DNA of 20,746 bases from an uncultured Sutterella sp. (lineage in GTDB: Bacteria > Pseudomonadota > Gammaproteobacteria > Burkholderiales > Burkholderiaceae_F), in the NCBI GenBank assembly GCA_900544255.1, contig UQUM01000034.1, positions 1-20,746 on the forward strand, written 5' to 3'. The position numbers were made by a program, and so were the translations under genes. Positions 8,105-15,777 of this stretch are shown here, piece after piece. How positions within the stretch are numbered: the stretch's first letter is position 1; each line of letters opens with the position of its first letter. Under the pieces are notes generated by a model, which made no database searches, was not told the origin of the DNA, and worked only from the letters and a program-made list of their open reading frames with translations.

Positions 8105-8121
8105 TTATACGCTTCGTATAA
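8105..8121. repeat. Perfect AT-rich dyad in the convergent gap
   Basis: TTATACG and CGTATAA flank a CTT loop. The surrounding 8100-8170 stretch is unusually AT-rich for this window and includes a TTGACT (8137) with a poor downstream -10. It could be a protein-binding site or part of the 3' end of the permease transcript. Confidence 0.35.
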
Positions 8122-8187
8122 TGCAATTCGTATTATTGACTTGTGCATAATTGCCATTTGCATAAGATCAAACCTTCTGCACCTCTC

Positions 8188-9051
8188 TCACCGTTTTCGT
8201 GCGGACACCAGCTGAAAATACGCCGCCGCACATTCCGCCGCCACGATCAAGGCCATCCCGGCAATCGCAAACGCATCGGGCGACTCCCCGAAAAAGACGG
8301 CGCCCAAAAGAACGGCAAAAATCACCGCCGAGAACTGCAGATTGGCGCATAGAAGCGTCCGCCCCCGTCCCCACCCCTGCGCCTGCGCAAACTGCGACGC
8401 CACGGTTCCGGCACCCACCGCCCACAACCACGGATCCGACAAAAGTTCCGGCACCTCGTGTTCGCCGCAGACAAGAACCACCAGACCGGACAACACAAAG
8501 GAGCCCACGGAAAAATACGCAACGGTTCTTGCCACGGGCTCCCCGGCGTTCCCGAGCGTTTTGAGCGTGAGACTCACCACGGCCGCACAGAACCCCGAAA
8601 AAAGTCCCAGCGCCGCCCACAGAAGTTCCCCGTCAGACGACTGAGGCCGCATCACGAGGCACACGCCGACAAATCCCAGCACCACCGCCGTCAAAAGCCG
8701 CGGATCAACCCGACTTCCGCGATGCAGTGCAAGCCCCACGGCGGCTCCGGCCACAAAAAGAGGTGCGGTGTAGGCCAACGTCTGCGACGATCCCAAGGGC
8801 AGATGCTGCACCACGATGATGTTGAGACTCAAAGCGGTAATCCCCGCCGCCAACCGCCGCAGATGCAGCCACGGGTACGCGGTTTGGAGACTGACGCCGG
8901 AGCCCGCCGCCAAGAGAACGGTGGCGAGCATCAGGAAAAGCGAGCGCACAAAAAAGATTTCGTAGAAGGCGCAGTCTGTTTCGATCATCCTCATGAAGGC
9001 ATAGGTGAGCGTCGTCGAAAAAGTCGCGACAAGAATCCAAAAAGACTGCAT
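8188..9051 (-). CDS. EamA/DMT-family permease
   Basis: A hydrophobic protein of 287 residues from the ATG at 9051, with about ten membrane helices in two similar halves, the EamA (DUF6, RhaT/RarD-type) plan. Recognisable pieces are the first helix from MQSFWILVATF, a loop with FFVRS, and a second-repeat ending FGESPDAFAIAGMALI. This superfamily exports or imports small metabolites such as amino acids or nucleotide derivatives; the substrate cannot be told here. The frame extends to a GTG at 9111, but those 20 residues are polar and neither start has a good ribosome site. It converges with the flavoprotein and diverges from the M23 peptidase gene. Confidence 0.82.
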   Translation of the reverse strand: MQSFWILVATFSTTLTYAFMRMIETDCAFYEIFFVRSLFLMLATVLLAAGSGVSLQTAYPWLHLRRLAAGITALSLNIIVVQHLPLGSSQTLAYTAPLFVAGAAVGLALHRGSRVDPRLLTAVVLGFVGVCLVMRPQSSDGELLWAALGLFSGFCAAVVSLTLKTLGNAGEPVARTVAYFSVGSFVLSGLVVLVCGEHEVPELLSDPWLWAVGAGTVASQFAQAQGWGRGRTLLCANLQFSAVIFAVLLGAVFFGESPDAFAIAGMALIVAAECAAAYFQLVSARKR

Positions 9052-9134
9052 GACAAAGAGGTGGGATAAGCAAAACGCCTTATCATAGAGACCTCTTCGG
9101 CGCCGCCCCACTTTTTTTCGCCGTCTTTTGTGCG

Positions 9135-9143
9135 TGCGATAAT
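9135..9143 (+). promoter_or_regulatory. Extended -10 promoter element for the M23 peptidase gene
   Basis: TGCGATAAT combines a TG extension with a near-consensus -10, about 36 bases before the ATG at 9180. The region that would hold a -35 box is mainly a T-run (9112-9118) with no clear match. Confidence 0.45.
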
Positions 9144-9179
9144 GCGCCGCCTCATTATTTACAAAAGCTTTTTCGACCG

Positions 9180-10610
9180 ATGACTTCTCCGAGCCTCGTC
9201 GGCGCCCAGCTGCGCCGTCTCGGCCATGCCGTAACTTCGAATCTGGCAGACTACGTCCGCAACCGTCCGCAGGCGCGTCGGCGTCTGACGGCGCTGCTGC
9301 TCGCAGGGGCCGTGCCGCCCGCCGTGCTCGCAGGATTCATCCTCTCGATTCCGGAGGAACCGATTGATCCCGCCAAACTGCAGCGGGTGGTCTACACCCC
9401 CGTGAGGCTCCCCGACTTAAGAAGTCAGATTACGCTCTCGACGCCCGTGAACGAACCAATGACACGCGACACCCCGGTGCGGGATCACGATACGCTCACG
9501 TCGCTTTTTGCCCGGCTCAAGATCCGGGATCCTGCCGCTTTTGATTTCGTCACCCGAGACCCCGGCGCACGGGAACTCGTAATACCGCGAAAAGGGGGCT
9601 TTGCCACTGCGGACTTGGCGGCCGACGGGTCGCTTAACCGGCTGTCGCTTTTTTACGACACGCCCGACACCGCCGAAGGCCGCGTTCTCGAAGTCACCCG
9701 GACGGACGACGGTCAATCGTTTGCCGTCAACACTTCGCCCTTTGCCTTTGACGTGCAGACGGCCCTCGTGAGCGGCACCGTTCTAGGGAGCCCTGACGCG
9801 AGTTTCAAGGATCTGGGGGTCCCGGCGACGATCGTCACTCAGATGCACAACGCCTTTGACTTTGACCGCGACGCCGTCACTGCGCTCACGGCGGGCGACC
9901 GGTTCAGACTCATCTACGAAACGAAATACGCCCACGGCAATTTCGTACGCTACGGGCGACTGCTCGCGATGAGTTTTGACCATGCGGGAACGACGCAGAC
10001 TTGGTTCTGGTTCAATAACGACGGCCGCGGCGGCCATTTCTTTGACGCCTCCGGCCACATCGCGCAACGAGTCTTCATGCGTATTCCCTTGGACGTGAAA
10101 AGCGTAAGTTCGGAATTTGCGCCGCTGCGCCGTCACCCCATCACGGGCGTCGTCCGACCGCATCAGGGCACTGACTTCCGCGCGCCCTGGGGGGCCACGG
10201 TACGTGCAGCGGCCGACGGCGAAGTCGTCTTTGCGGGCGTCGGCACCGGCTACGGCAACTACATCCGTCTGCAGCACGGTCCGGAATACCAGACGGTGTA
10301 CGCCCACCTTTCGTCGATCGCTCCCAACGTCGTCAAAGGCGCACAGGTGAAATACGGTCAGCTGATCGGCCGCGTGGGGCAGACGGGGCTCGCGACAGGA
10401 CCGCACCTTCACTACGAATTGAAGGTAGACGGCGTGCAGATCAATCCGATGACGGCTGATCTCCCGGATGAACCCGACCTGAGCCCCTACCAGTTGGCGC
10501 AGATGCGCGTACGCATCGCCCCTTTAAAGGCAAAACTGAACCTTCTCTCCCGCGTTCAGACAGCGCAAAGTGAGACCAACACCTTATCCGCCGCACAGCC
10601 CGCGCATTAG
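9180..10610 (+). CDS. M23-family murein endopeptidase, membrane anchored
   Basis: A 476-residue protein with a basic cytoplasmic start, one membrane segment at about 37-57, a periplasmic middle region and a C-terminal LytM/M23 domain. Zinc ligands and catalytic residues are visible: His328 and Asp332 (HQGTD), His376 (YAHLS) and the HLH at 409-411. The full set argues for an active peptidoglycan endopeptidase of the MepM type rather than an EnvC/NlpD-type activator lacking ligands. The middle region resembles the OapA-like/Csd3-type domain that precedes M23 in such enzymes. No clear ribosome site precedes the ATG. anmK follows 59 bases later on the same strand, so both probably serve cell-wall turnover. 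Confidence 0.9.
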   Translation: MTSPSLVGAQLRRLGHAVTSNLADYVRNRPQARRRLTALLLAGAVPPAVLAGFILSIPEEPIDPAKLQRVVYTPVRLPDLRSQITLSTPVNEPMTRDTPVRDHDTLTSLFARLKIRDPAAFDFVTRDPGARELVIPRKGGFATADLAADGSLNRLSLFYDTPDTAEGRVLEVTRTDDGQSFAVNTSPFAFDVQTALVSGTVLGSPDASFKDLGVPATIVTQMHNAFDFDRDAVTALTAGDRFRLIYETKYAHGNFVRYGRLLAMSFDHAGTTQTWFWFNNDGRGGHFFDASGHIAQRVFMRIPLDVKSVSSEFAPLRRHPITGVVRPHQGTDFRAPWGATVRAAADGEVVFAGVGTGYGNYIRLQHGPEYQTVYAHLSSIAPNVVKGAQVKYGQLIGRVGQTGLATGPHLHYELKVDGVQINPMTADLPDEPDLSPYQLAQMRVRIAPLKAKLNLLSRVQTAQSETNTLSAAQPAH

Positions 10611-10669
10611 AATTTCCGTCGTCGGCGGGGTGTTTGCCTTCGCCATTTATTTCTTTTACAGCGAGAGTC

Positions 10670-11779
10670 ATGCAGAAGACAATTACGCTCGGCCTGATGT
10701 CGGGCACCAGCTTGGACGGCGTAGATGCCGTCGCCGTAGACTTTGCGGGCAGCGTACCCCAATTCCGCGGTCACTACCACGTTCCCTTCACGGATGAAAT
10801 GCGCGCGGAGCTTCTCGCGCTCTGCACCCCGGGCAACAATGAAATCGACCGGATGGGCCGCACCTCGGTGGAATTGGCAAAGATCTATGCGCATGCCATT
10901 GCGGAGCTCTTAAATACCGCCGATATTCCCCGCAAAGAAGTCGCCGCCGCCGGCGTTCACGGCCAAACGATCCGTCACCGTCCCGAAGAAGGCTGGACGC
11001 TGCAGTTGAACAACCCCGCAATGGTGGCGGAACTCTCCGGCCTCAACGTCATTGCGGACTTCCGCACGCGCGACGTCGCTGCGGGCGGCGAAGGTGCCCC
11101 CTTGGTGCCCGCTTTCCACGCGCAGGTCTTCACGGGCAACGTCGCCCGCAGCATCGTCAACATCGGCGGGATTTCCAACATCACGTTCCTGCCGCCCGTG
11201 AAAAGCTACGGCTCCGTCACCGGCTTTGACTGCGGCCCAGGCAACATTCTCTTGGACGCCTGGTGCGCCAAGCACCTGGAACGCCCCTACGACGCGGGCG
11301 GCCGCTGGGCAGCGACGGGCACCGTAAATGAAGCGCTTCTCACGCGCCTCATGGCGGAGCCCTATTTCACGAAGGAACCGCCGAAGAGCACCGGCCGCGA
11401 ACTCTTTAACCTCGCCTGGCTCGAAAACATCCTCAAGGAATTCCCGAGCGTTTCCGCGGCGGACGTGCAGGCAACCCTCACCCGCTTTACCGCGAAGAGC
11501 ATCGTGGACGCCGTCACGCGCTTTGCCGGCCGCACCGAAGAACTCTACGTCTGCGGGGGCGGCGCCTTGAACCGCACGCTGATGGCCTCTCTGCAGGACG
11601 AAGCGGGCGCCAAGATCGCCGTCAAGTCCACGATGGAATTGGGCGTCGCGCCGATGCACGTGGAAGCCATGGCCTTTGCGTGGCTTGCCTGGGCATTCTT
11701 GAAGCGTCAGGCGGGGAACCTTCCCGAAGTCACGGCTGCAACCGGGCCGCGCATTTTGGGTGCGCTTTACCCCCACTGA
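10670..11779 (+). CDS. anmK: Anhydro-N-acetylmuramic acid kinase
   Basis: Opens and phosphorylates 1,6-anhydroMurNAc to MurNAc-6-phosphate in the cytoplasm, a step in peptidoglycan recycling. The length, 369 residues from the ATG at 10670, is standard for AnmK. Signatures are MSGTSLDG (10-17, nucleotide-binding loop), VNIGGISNITFLP, GFDCGPGN and the ATPase-fold CGGGALN. The frame is open 12 codons further upstream, but the family begins at this methionine, with GAGAG a few bases before it. It follows the M23 endopeptidase, an arrangement I know from other betaproteobacteria. A strong hairpin lies just behind the stop. Confidence 0.95.
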   Translation: MQKTITLGLMSGTSLDGVDAVAVDFAGSVPQFRGHYHVPFTDEMRAELLALCTPGNNEIDRMGRTSVELAKIYAHAIAELLNTADIPRKEVAAAGVHGQTIRHRPEEGWTLQLNNPAMVAELSGLNVIADFRTRDVAAGGEGAPLVPAFHAQVFTGNVARSIVNIGGISNITFLPPVKSYGSVTGFDCGPGNILLDAWCAKHLERPYDAGGRWAATGTVNEALLTRLMAEPYFTKEPPKSTGRELFNLAWLENILKEFPSVSAADVQATLTRFTAKSIVDAVTRFAGRTEELYVCGGGALNRTLMASLQDEAGAKIAVKSTMELGVAPMHVEAMAFAWLAWAFLKRQAGNLPEVTAATGPRILGALYPH

Positions 11780-11795
11780 TCTGCATCGTTTTCTT

Positions 11796-11827
11796 CATCA
11801 GCCCGGCCGCCCATTGCCGGGCTGATG
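11796..11827 (+). repeat. Perfect 12-bp hairpin after anmK (terminator candidate without T-run)
   Basis: CATCAGCCCGGC and GCCGGGCTGATG flank an 8-base loop. It is the longest perfect stem in the window. No T-run follows on either strand, so it may act as an mRNA-stabilising end, a Rho-assisted terminator or a protein site. Confidence 0.6.
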
Positions 11828-12039
11828 CATTGCGGGCTCCTCCTTTCGGCGTATTTCAGCGTTTTTTCCCTGATTATCAGGAGAAATTTCGATTTCAGCG
11901 CCCCAAATCGGGTTGCAATTCCTTACAATGCGCCCCTCCCGTCGTTTTCCATTTTTTCGCCGCCCGCCTTCCCTCTTTTTTGTCGCGAGACGCCCGGCCC
12001 TTTGTTGTTGCGGCGGGTTTTGTTTTTTCTTGCGCAAAA
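11828..12039 (+). promoter_or_regulatory. Leader and promoter region of sulP
   Basis: Holds no gene. CCTGATTATCAGG (11869-11881) is a perfect dyad centred on one T. A TACAAT -10 candidate sits at 11924-11929 without a good -35. Downstream the transcript would be rich in pyrimidines with several T-runs and would reach the sulP ATG without a Shine-Dalgarno sequence. Confidence 0.4.
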
Positions 12040-13776
12040 ATGTCTCTGCTGACTTCCCTTAAAAATGCCGTATCTCACCTGCCGCTGGCACCGTTCCGCC
12101 CGGTGAGCGTCGACTGCATCCGCAACTACAACATGCACCTCTTCTCGCGCGACGTGAGCGCGGGTCTGACGGTGGGCATGGTGGCGCTCCCCCTTGCGAT
12201 GGCCTTCGGCATCGCTTCGGGCGTACCGCCCGAAGCGGGTATCTATACCGCCATCATCGCGGGTTTTCTCATTTCCGTCTTCGGCGGTTGCCGCGTGCAG
12301 ATCGGCGGCCCCGCGGGCGCCTTCATCGTCATCATCTACGGGATTATCGCCCAGTACGGTTTGTCAAACCTCTTAATTGCGACGATCGGTTCCGGGATCA
12401 TTCTCTTTTTGATGGGGCTCTTTAAGCTCGGAAGCTTCATTCGCTTCATTCCTGTGTCAATCGTGATCGGCTTTACGAACGGTATTGCGGTTCTCATCGG
12501 ACTCTCGCAGGTGAAGGACTTTCTCGGCCTCACGATCGACAAGATGCCCGCCGGGTTCTTCGGTCAGATCGAATCCTTGGCGTCACACGTCTCGACCTTC
12601 AACCCCTACGCCTTCGGAGTGGCACTCGTAAGTTTCCTCGTCGTCATGTTCTGGCCCAAGGGCTACGCGATGAACGGCCCCGCGTGGAAACGCTGGATTG
12701 CCCATCTGCCCGGCACCGTGATCGTGCTCGTCTTGTCGACGGTGATCGTCTCCGCCTTCAACCTTCCCGTGGAAACGATCGGGAGCAAGTTCGGCGGCAT
12801 TCCACAGAAACTCCCGGATCTGACGATTCCGGATTTGTCCTTCTCCGCCCTGCGCGGCCTCGTGGGCCCAATGCTGACGATCGCGCTTTTGGGCGCCATT
12901 GAAAGTTTGCTGTGCGCCCGAGTTTCGGACGCCATGACCGACGATCGCCATGACCCCAACCAGGAACTGATGGGCCAGGGCATCGCAAACTTCATCGTGC
13001 CCTTCTTCGGAGGCATTCCCGCCACCGGCACGATCGCCCGTACCGTGACGAACATCAAGAGCGGTGCCGCGAGTCCCATTGCCGGCGTCGTGCACGCCGT
13101 GACGCTTCTCGTCGTGATTCTCGCGGTGGCCCCCTTGGCAAGCGACATCCCCTTGGCCGCTTTGGCTGCCATCCTGATGTTCGTTTCCTGGAACATGGGT
13201 AACTGGAAGGAATTCTCTCGTCTGAAGGCGATGACGATGAGCTATAAGGTAACGCTCGTTACCACGTTCCTTCTCACTGTCATTTTCGACCTCACGGTCG
13301 CCGTAGAAGTGGGTCTCGTGATTTCCTGCGTGTTCTTCATCTACCGCATGAATACGCTGACGCGCGTCGTACCGGAAACGCTGCCCTTTGACATGCCAGC
13401 GGGCGTGGAAGCCTGGAAACTCACTGGCGCCCTCTTCTTCGGTTCCGTCTCGAAGTTGGAAGGCATCACCGATCCGAAGCGCCTCACGGCCAAAGATGCG
13501 GCCAAAGTCGTCATCCTCGACTTCACGGATCTGCTCAACATCGACAACTCCGCCATGGATATTCTCGCCGTCTACATCCGTGCCTTGAAACGCCGTGGAC
13601 ACGAACTCATCATTGCGGGGGCTTCGGGCCACCCCATGCGGCAGTTGAACCGTACGGGGATTGCGCAGACCCTGGGAGCCAACATGGTGCCCGACAAGGT
13701 CTTTGCGGACAAGCGCGCCCGTGACTTGATCGCAGAGATGGATAAGCGCGAAGAAAACGGTAAACCCACGATTTAG
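12040..13776 (+). CDS. SulP-family anion transporter with STAS domain
   Basis: A 578-residue inner-membrane protein. The N-terminal part has the SulP signature region (SAGLTVGMVALPLAMAFGIA, then GGCRVQIGGPAGAF) and many membrane helices. From about residue 448 a cytoplasmic STAS domain follows, with VVILDFTDLLNIDNSAMDIL as its conserved core. Family members carry sulfate, bicarbonate, dicarboxylates or other anions; the substrate is not clear here. The ATG at 12040 matches where the family begins, although the frame is open to 11680 (overlapping anmK); the extra stretch is low-complexity and does not look coded. No ribosome site is visible before this ATG. A terminator at 13799 closes it. Confidence 0.92.
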   Translation: MSLLTSLKNAVSHLPLAPFRPVSVDCIRNYNMHLFSRDVSAGLTVGMVALPLAMAFGIASGVPPEAGIYTAIIAGFLISVFGGCRVQIGGPAGAFIVIIYGIIAQYGLSNLLIATIGSGIILFLMGLFKLGSFIRFIPVSIVIGFTNGIAVLIGLSQVKDFLGLTIDKMPAGFFGQIESLASHVSTFNPYAFGVALVSFLVVMFWPKGYAMNGPAWKRWIAHLPGTVIVLVLSTVIVSAFNLPVETIGSKFGGIPQKLPDLTIPDLSFSALRGLVGPMLTIALLGAIESLLCARVSDAMTDDRHDPNQELMGQGIANFIVPFFGGIPATGTIARTVTNIKSGAASPIAGVVHAVTLLVVILAVAPLASDIPLAALAAILMFVSWNMGNWKEFSRLKAMTMSYKVTLVTTFLLTVIFDLTVAVEVGLVISCVFFIYRMNTLTRVVPETLPFDMPAGVEAWKLTGALFFGSVSKLEGITDPKRLTAKDAAKVVILDFTDLLNIDNSAMDILAVYIRALKRRGHELIIAGASGHPMRQLNRTGIAQTLGANMVPDKVFADKRARDLIAEMDKREENGKPTI

Positions 13777-13798
13777 TTCCGTCGGGAACCGGCTTTCA

Positions 13799-13835
13799 GG
13801 GCAGCGTTTGGGGAACCGAGCGTTGCCCGTTTTTT
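13799..13835 (+). terminator. Terminator of sulP
   Basis: GGGCAGCG pairs with CGTTGCCC (one G-T pair) around a 14-base loop and is followed by TTTTTT, then another T-run after CA. Confidence 0.8.
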
Positions 13836-13871
13836 CATTTTTTCCGTCCCCACAACAATCGCGCAAGGGAG

Positions 13872-13893
13872 CCCCAGACTTTTAGTCATGGGG
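13872..13893 (+). repeat. Left-end hairpin of the TnpB element
   Basis: CCCC/GGGG and GACT/AGTC pair around TTT with one bulged A. It resembles the right-end hairpin at 15728 as a direct copy. Confidence 0.6.
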
Positions 13894-13898
13894 AGGAA

Positions 13899-13920
13899 TT
13901 GCGCTCGCGCGACAGCGCAA
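13899..13920 (+). repeat. Second left-end hairpin
   Basis: TTGCGC and GCGCAA enclose a 10-base loop that is itself a CG-rich alternation. Confidence 0.4.
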
Positions 13921-13929
13921 CCCTTGGAT

Positions 13930-13961
13930 AGATTTTCGGCCATAATGATGACCGAAAATCT
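13930..13961 (+). repeat. Perfect 10-bp inverted repeat holding two ATGs in its loop
   Basis: AGATTTTCGG and CCGAAAATCT flank a 12-base loop that contains ATG at 13945 and 13948, both in the tnpB frame. It may be part of the left end or fold the tnpB leader. Confidence 0.5.
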
Positions 13962-13980
13962 CCGAAGCCCAATCATTTCG

Positions 13981-15465
13981 ATGAATCGAACCGCTACCGC
14001 GAGCTACTGCATCACATTTGAGGTGAAAGTGAATCCCTCAGACCTGCCGGAAATCGACCGGCGGATGGAGTGTGCCCGGCAGATTTACAACACGTGTCTC
14101 GGTCAATGCCAAAAACGCTGGCGACAGATTCGCAGTATTCCGGAGTGGAGTTCGGCTTTGAGCGAACTCCAGACACTTAACCATAAAACGGAGCTTTCCT
14201 CGGATGAAAAATCCCGGCAGAAGGCTCTGCGTCAACAACTGAAAGCCATCGAGCAAACCAAAGGATTTTCTGAGTACGCCCTGCATGCGTACGCTTTGAC
14301 GATCAACCGTCATTTCGGTTCCCCTTTGGGCTCCAACGAACTTCAAAAAGCCGCTACCTTCGCCTGGCGTACCTTCGAACGGTACCGTTTCGGTAACGCT
14401 AAGAAAGTCCGCTTCAAACGCCGAAGCGATCCGATCACCATCGAAAACAAAAGCAACAGCTTCGGCCTTCGCTTGAAAGACGGTAAGGTACTGTGGGGAA
14501 GCAAATACACCCGCACGCTGGAGTTTCCGCTCATCGTTCGTCGAAAAGACACGTACGCCCAACAAACGTTCCTGGATAAGACGAAGTTCATCCGTTTCTT
14601 TGAGCGGATGATTCGAGGGGAACGACGGTTCTTTATCCAAGCCGTGATGGAAGGCACGCCGCCTCCCAAGGAACGGCAATACGGTGAAGGTAAGCCGGCT
14701 GTCGGCATTGACCTCTCGCCGTCAACGTTGGTGGCGTATTCGCCTGGAACCGCTGTCATTGAAGAATTGGCTCCCGATTGCGAAGATGTTACAGCAGCGT
14801 TGCGGCGGGTCAACCGTGCCATTGACCGTTCGTACCGAGCTACGAATTCCGAGGCGTACAACGAGAACGGTACTTTCAAGAAAGGCTGCCGTCTCATTCC
14901 TTCGAAACGCTGTCAAAAGTTACAAGGCAAGCGAAAGGAACTCTTCCGAAAGCAGGCGGCCGTTCGCAAGCAGTCGCATGAAAAAGCTGCCAATGAGCTC
15001 ATTGCTCAGAGCACGGACATCAAGGTGGAAGACACGGCGGTGACATCGTGGACGACACGAGCCAAGGAAACAACCGTCAACCGGAAAAACGGCAAGATCC
15101 ATTCCAAAAAACGCTTCGGTAAGACGGTGGCCCGCAGGGCTCCGGCCATGTTGCTCTCGATCATTGATCGGAAGCTGAAGTACCGGGGATACACCCTTAA
15201 ACGAGTCATATCCCGCCAGGTAAAGGCCAGCCAATACGATCATTCAACGGGACAGTACCGAAAGAAACGCCTTTGTGACCGATGGTGCGTCATAGACGGA
15301 CACCGAGTACAGCGAGACCTGTATTCGGCCTTTCTCATCAGTCATGTGACGGGAAAGAGTTTGGACACCATTGATCGTAAGGCGTGCTGTGATGACTGGA
15401 TGAATTTCTTGAAGCTTCAGGATGAGGTACTGAAGACTTGTGATAAGAACCTCGGAATCTTTTGA
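13981..15465 (+). CDS. tnpB: TnpB-like RNA-guided endonuclease, zinc finger degenerate
   Basis: A 494-residue basic protein from the ATG at 13981; in-frame ATGs at 13888, 13945 and 13948 are alternatives and none has a good ribosome site. TnpB proteins are RuvC nucleases guided by an RNA made from the element's right end. The split RuvC centre is complete: Asp244 in VGIDLSPST, Glu350 in IKVEDTAV, Asp446 in VQRDLYSAF. The region between the last two, where most TnpBs have two CxxC pairs, instead reads SQYDHSTGQYRKK and LCDRWCVIDGH, so no zinc ribbon can form. It is longer than the roughly 400-residue average, with insertions on either side of Asp244. The YNENGTFKKG segment is familiar from large TnpB homologues, mostly in Firmicutes. 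G+C is lower than neighbouring genes, suggesting transfer. Confidence 0.85.
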   Translation: MNRTATASYCITFEVKVNPSDLPEIDRRMECARQIYNTCLGQCQKRWRQIRSIPEWSSALSELQTLNHKTELSSDEKSRQKALRQQLKAIEQTKGFSEYALHAYALTINRHFGSPLGSNELQKAATFAWRTFERYRFGNAKKVRFKRRSDPITIENKSNSFGLRLKDGKVLWGSKYTRTLEFPLIVRRKDTYAQQTFLDKTKFIRFFERMIRGERRFFIQAVMEGTPPPKERQYGEGKPAVGIDLSPSTLVAYSPGTAVIEELAPDCEDVTAALRRVNRAIDRSYRATNSEAYNENGTFKKGCRLIPSKRCQKLQGKRKELFRKQAAVRKQSHEKAANELIAQSTDIKVEDTAVTSWTTRAKETTVNRKNGKIHSKKRFGKTVARRAPAMLLSIIDRKLKYRGYTLKRVISRQVKASQYDHSTGQYRKKRLCDRWCVIDGHRVQRDLYSAFLISHVTGKSLDTIDRKACCDDWMNFLKLQDEVLKTCDKNLGIF

Positions 15466-15752
15466 GTAACCTGTTTTCTATTGACCTAAGTATGTCGTAA
15501 AAAGACTTCGCCAAGCTTTGACAGGAGAGGCGCTAAAAGAACGGAAGCGTAAGCACGCGGCAGGTATCAACAAGGCAGTATCGTTGCTCTGCCGGGCCGA
15601 TGAAGTGCATTCCCCCGCGGAATAGCTCCGTTAAATCCAAGTGACACTGAGTCAGTGGCGATTCGCAGACTCTCCGCTCGAAAGAGTGAAGATAAGGTGG
15701 TCTCAGAAGCTCTGAAGTAACTTGGAACCCCGCGACTTTAGTCGTCGGGAGC
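15466..15752 (+). ncRNA. Putative omega/reRNA of the TnpB element
   Basis: About 290 noncoding bases between the tnpB stop and the right-end hairpin, the usual position of the TnpB guide RNA scaffold. Stems readable by eye: CGGCAG (15558) with CTGCCG (15589), with an inner CAAC/GTTG; CACTG (15645) with CAGTG (15653); ACTCT (15669) with AGAGT (15683); CGGA with TCCG near 15618; and the terminal hairpin 15728-15749. If the model holds, the guide would be copied from the bases just past the right end, that is the dsbC upstream region. The 5' end is unknown and could start inside tnpB. Confidence 0.55.
15728..15749 (+). repeat. Right-end hairpin of the TnpB element
   Basis: CGACT-TT-AGTCG with an outer CCC/GGG layer. 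It is followed by GAGCTGTCA, a context I recall from right ends of TnpB-only elements. Confidence 0.6.
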
Positions 15753-15777
15753 TGTCAGACTCTTACAGGGAATTCCG

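Larger units (their letters stand above)
13862..15758 (+). mobile_element. TnpB-only IS200/IS605-type element (IS1341-like), borders approximate
   Basis: A tnpB-like gene lies between two very similar hairpins in the same orientation: CCCC-A-GACT-TTT-AGTC-AT-GGGG on the left (13872-13893) and CCCCG-CGACT-TT-AGTCG-T-CGGG on the right (15728-15749). Both are followed by GAG. Subterminal hairpins of like sequence are characteristic of IS200/IS605-family ends. No Y1 transposase (TnpA) is present, so movement would need a TnpA in trans. The segment is close to 50% G+C in sampled stretches while sulP is nearer 65%. The exact ends and target site cannot be read without an empty-site comparison. Confidence 0.65.

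Noticed and set aside
11680..12039. In-frame N-terminal extension of sulP by 120 codons
   Set aside because: It overlaps anmK and crosses a strong hairpin; the translated stretch is Phe/Pro/Ala-rich without family match.
12583..13866. 427-codon minus-strand frame
   Set aside because: Antisense shadow of sulP; His/Asp/Gly-rich translation typical of the complement of GC-rich coding DNA.
13981..15465. Nuclease-dead TnpB-derived repressor (TldR type)
   Set aside because: All three RuvC acidic residues appear to be present, so loss of cleavage is not supported.
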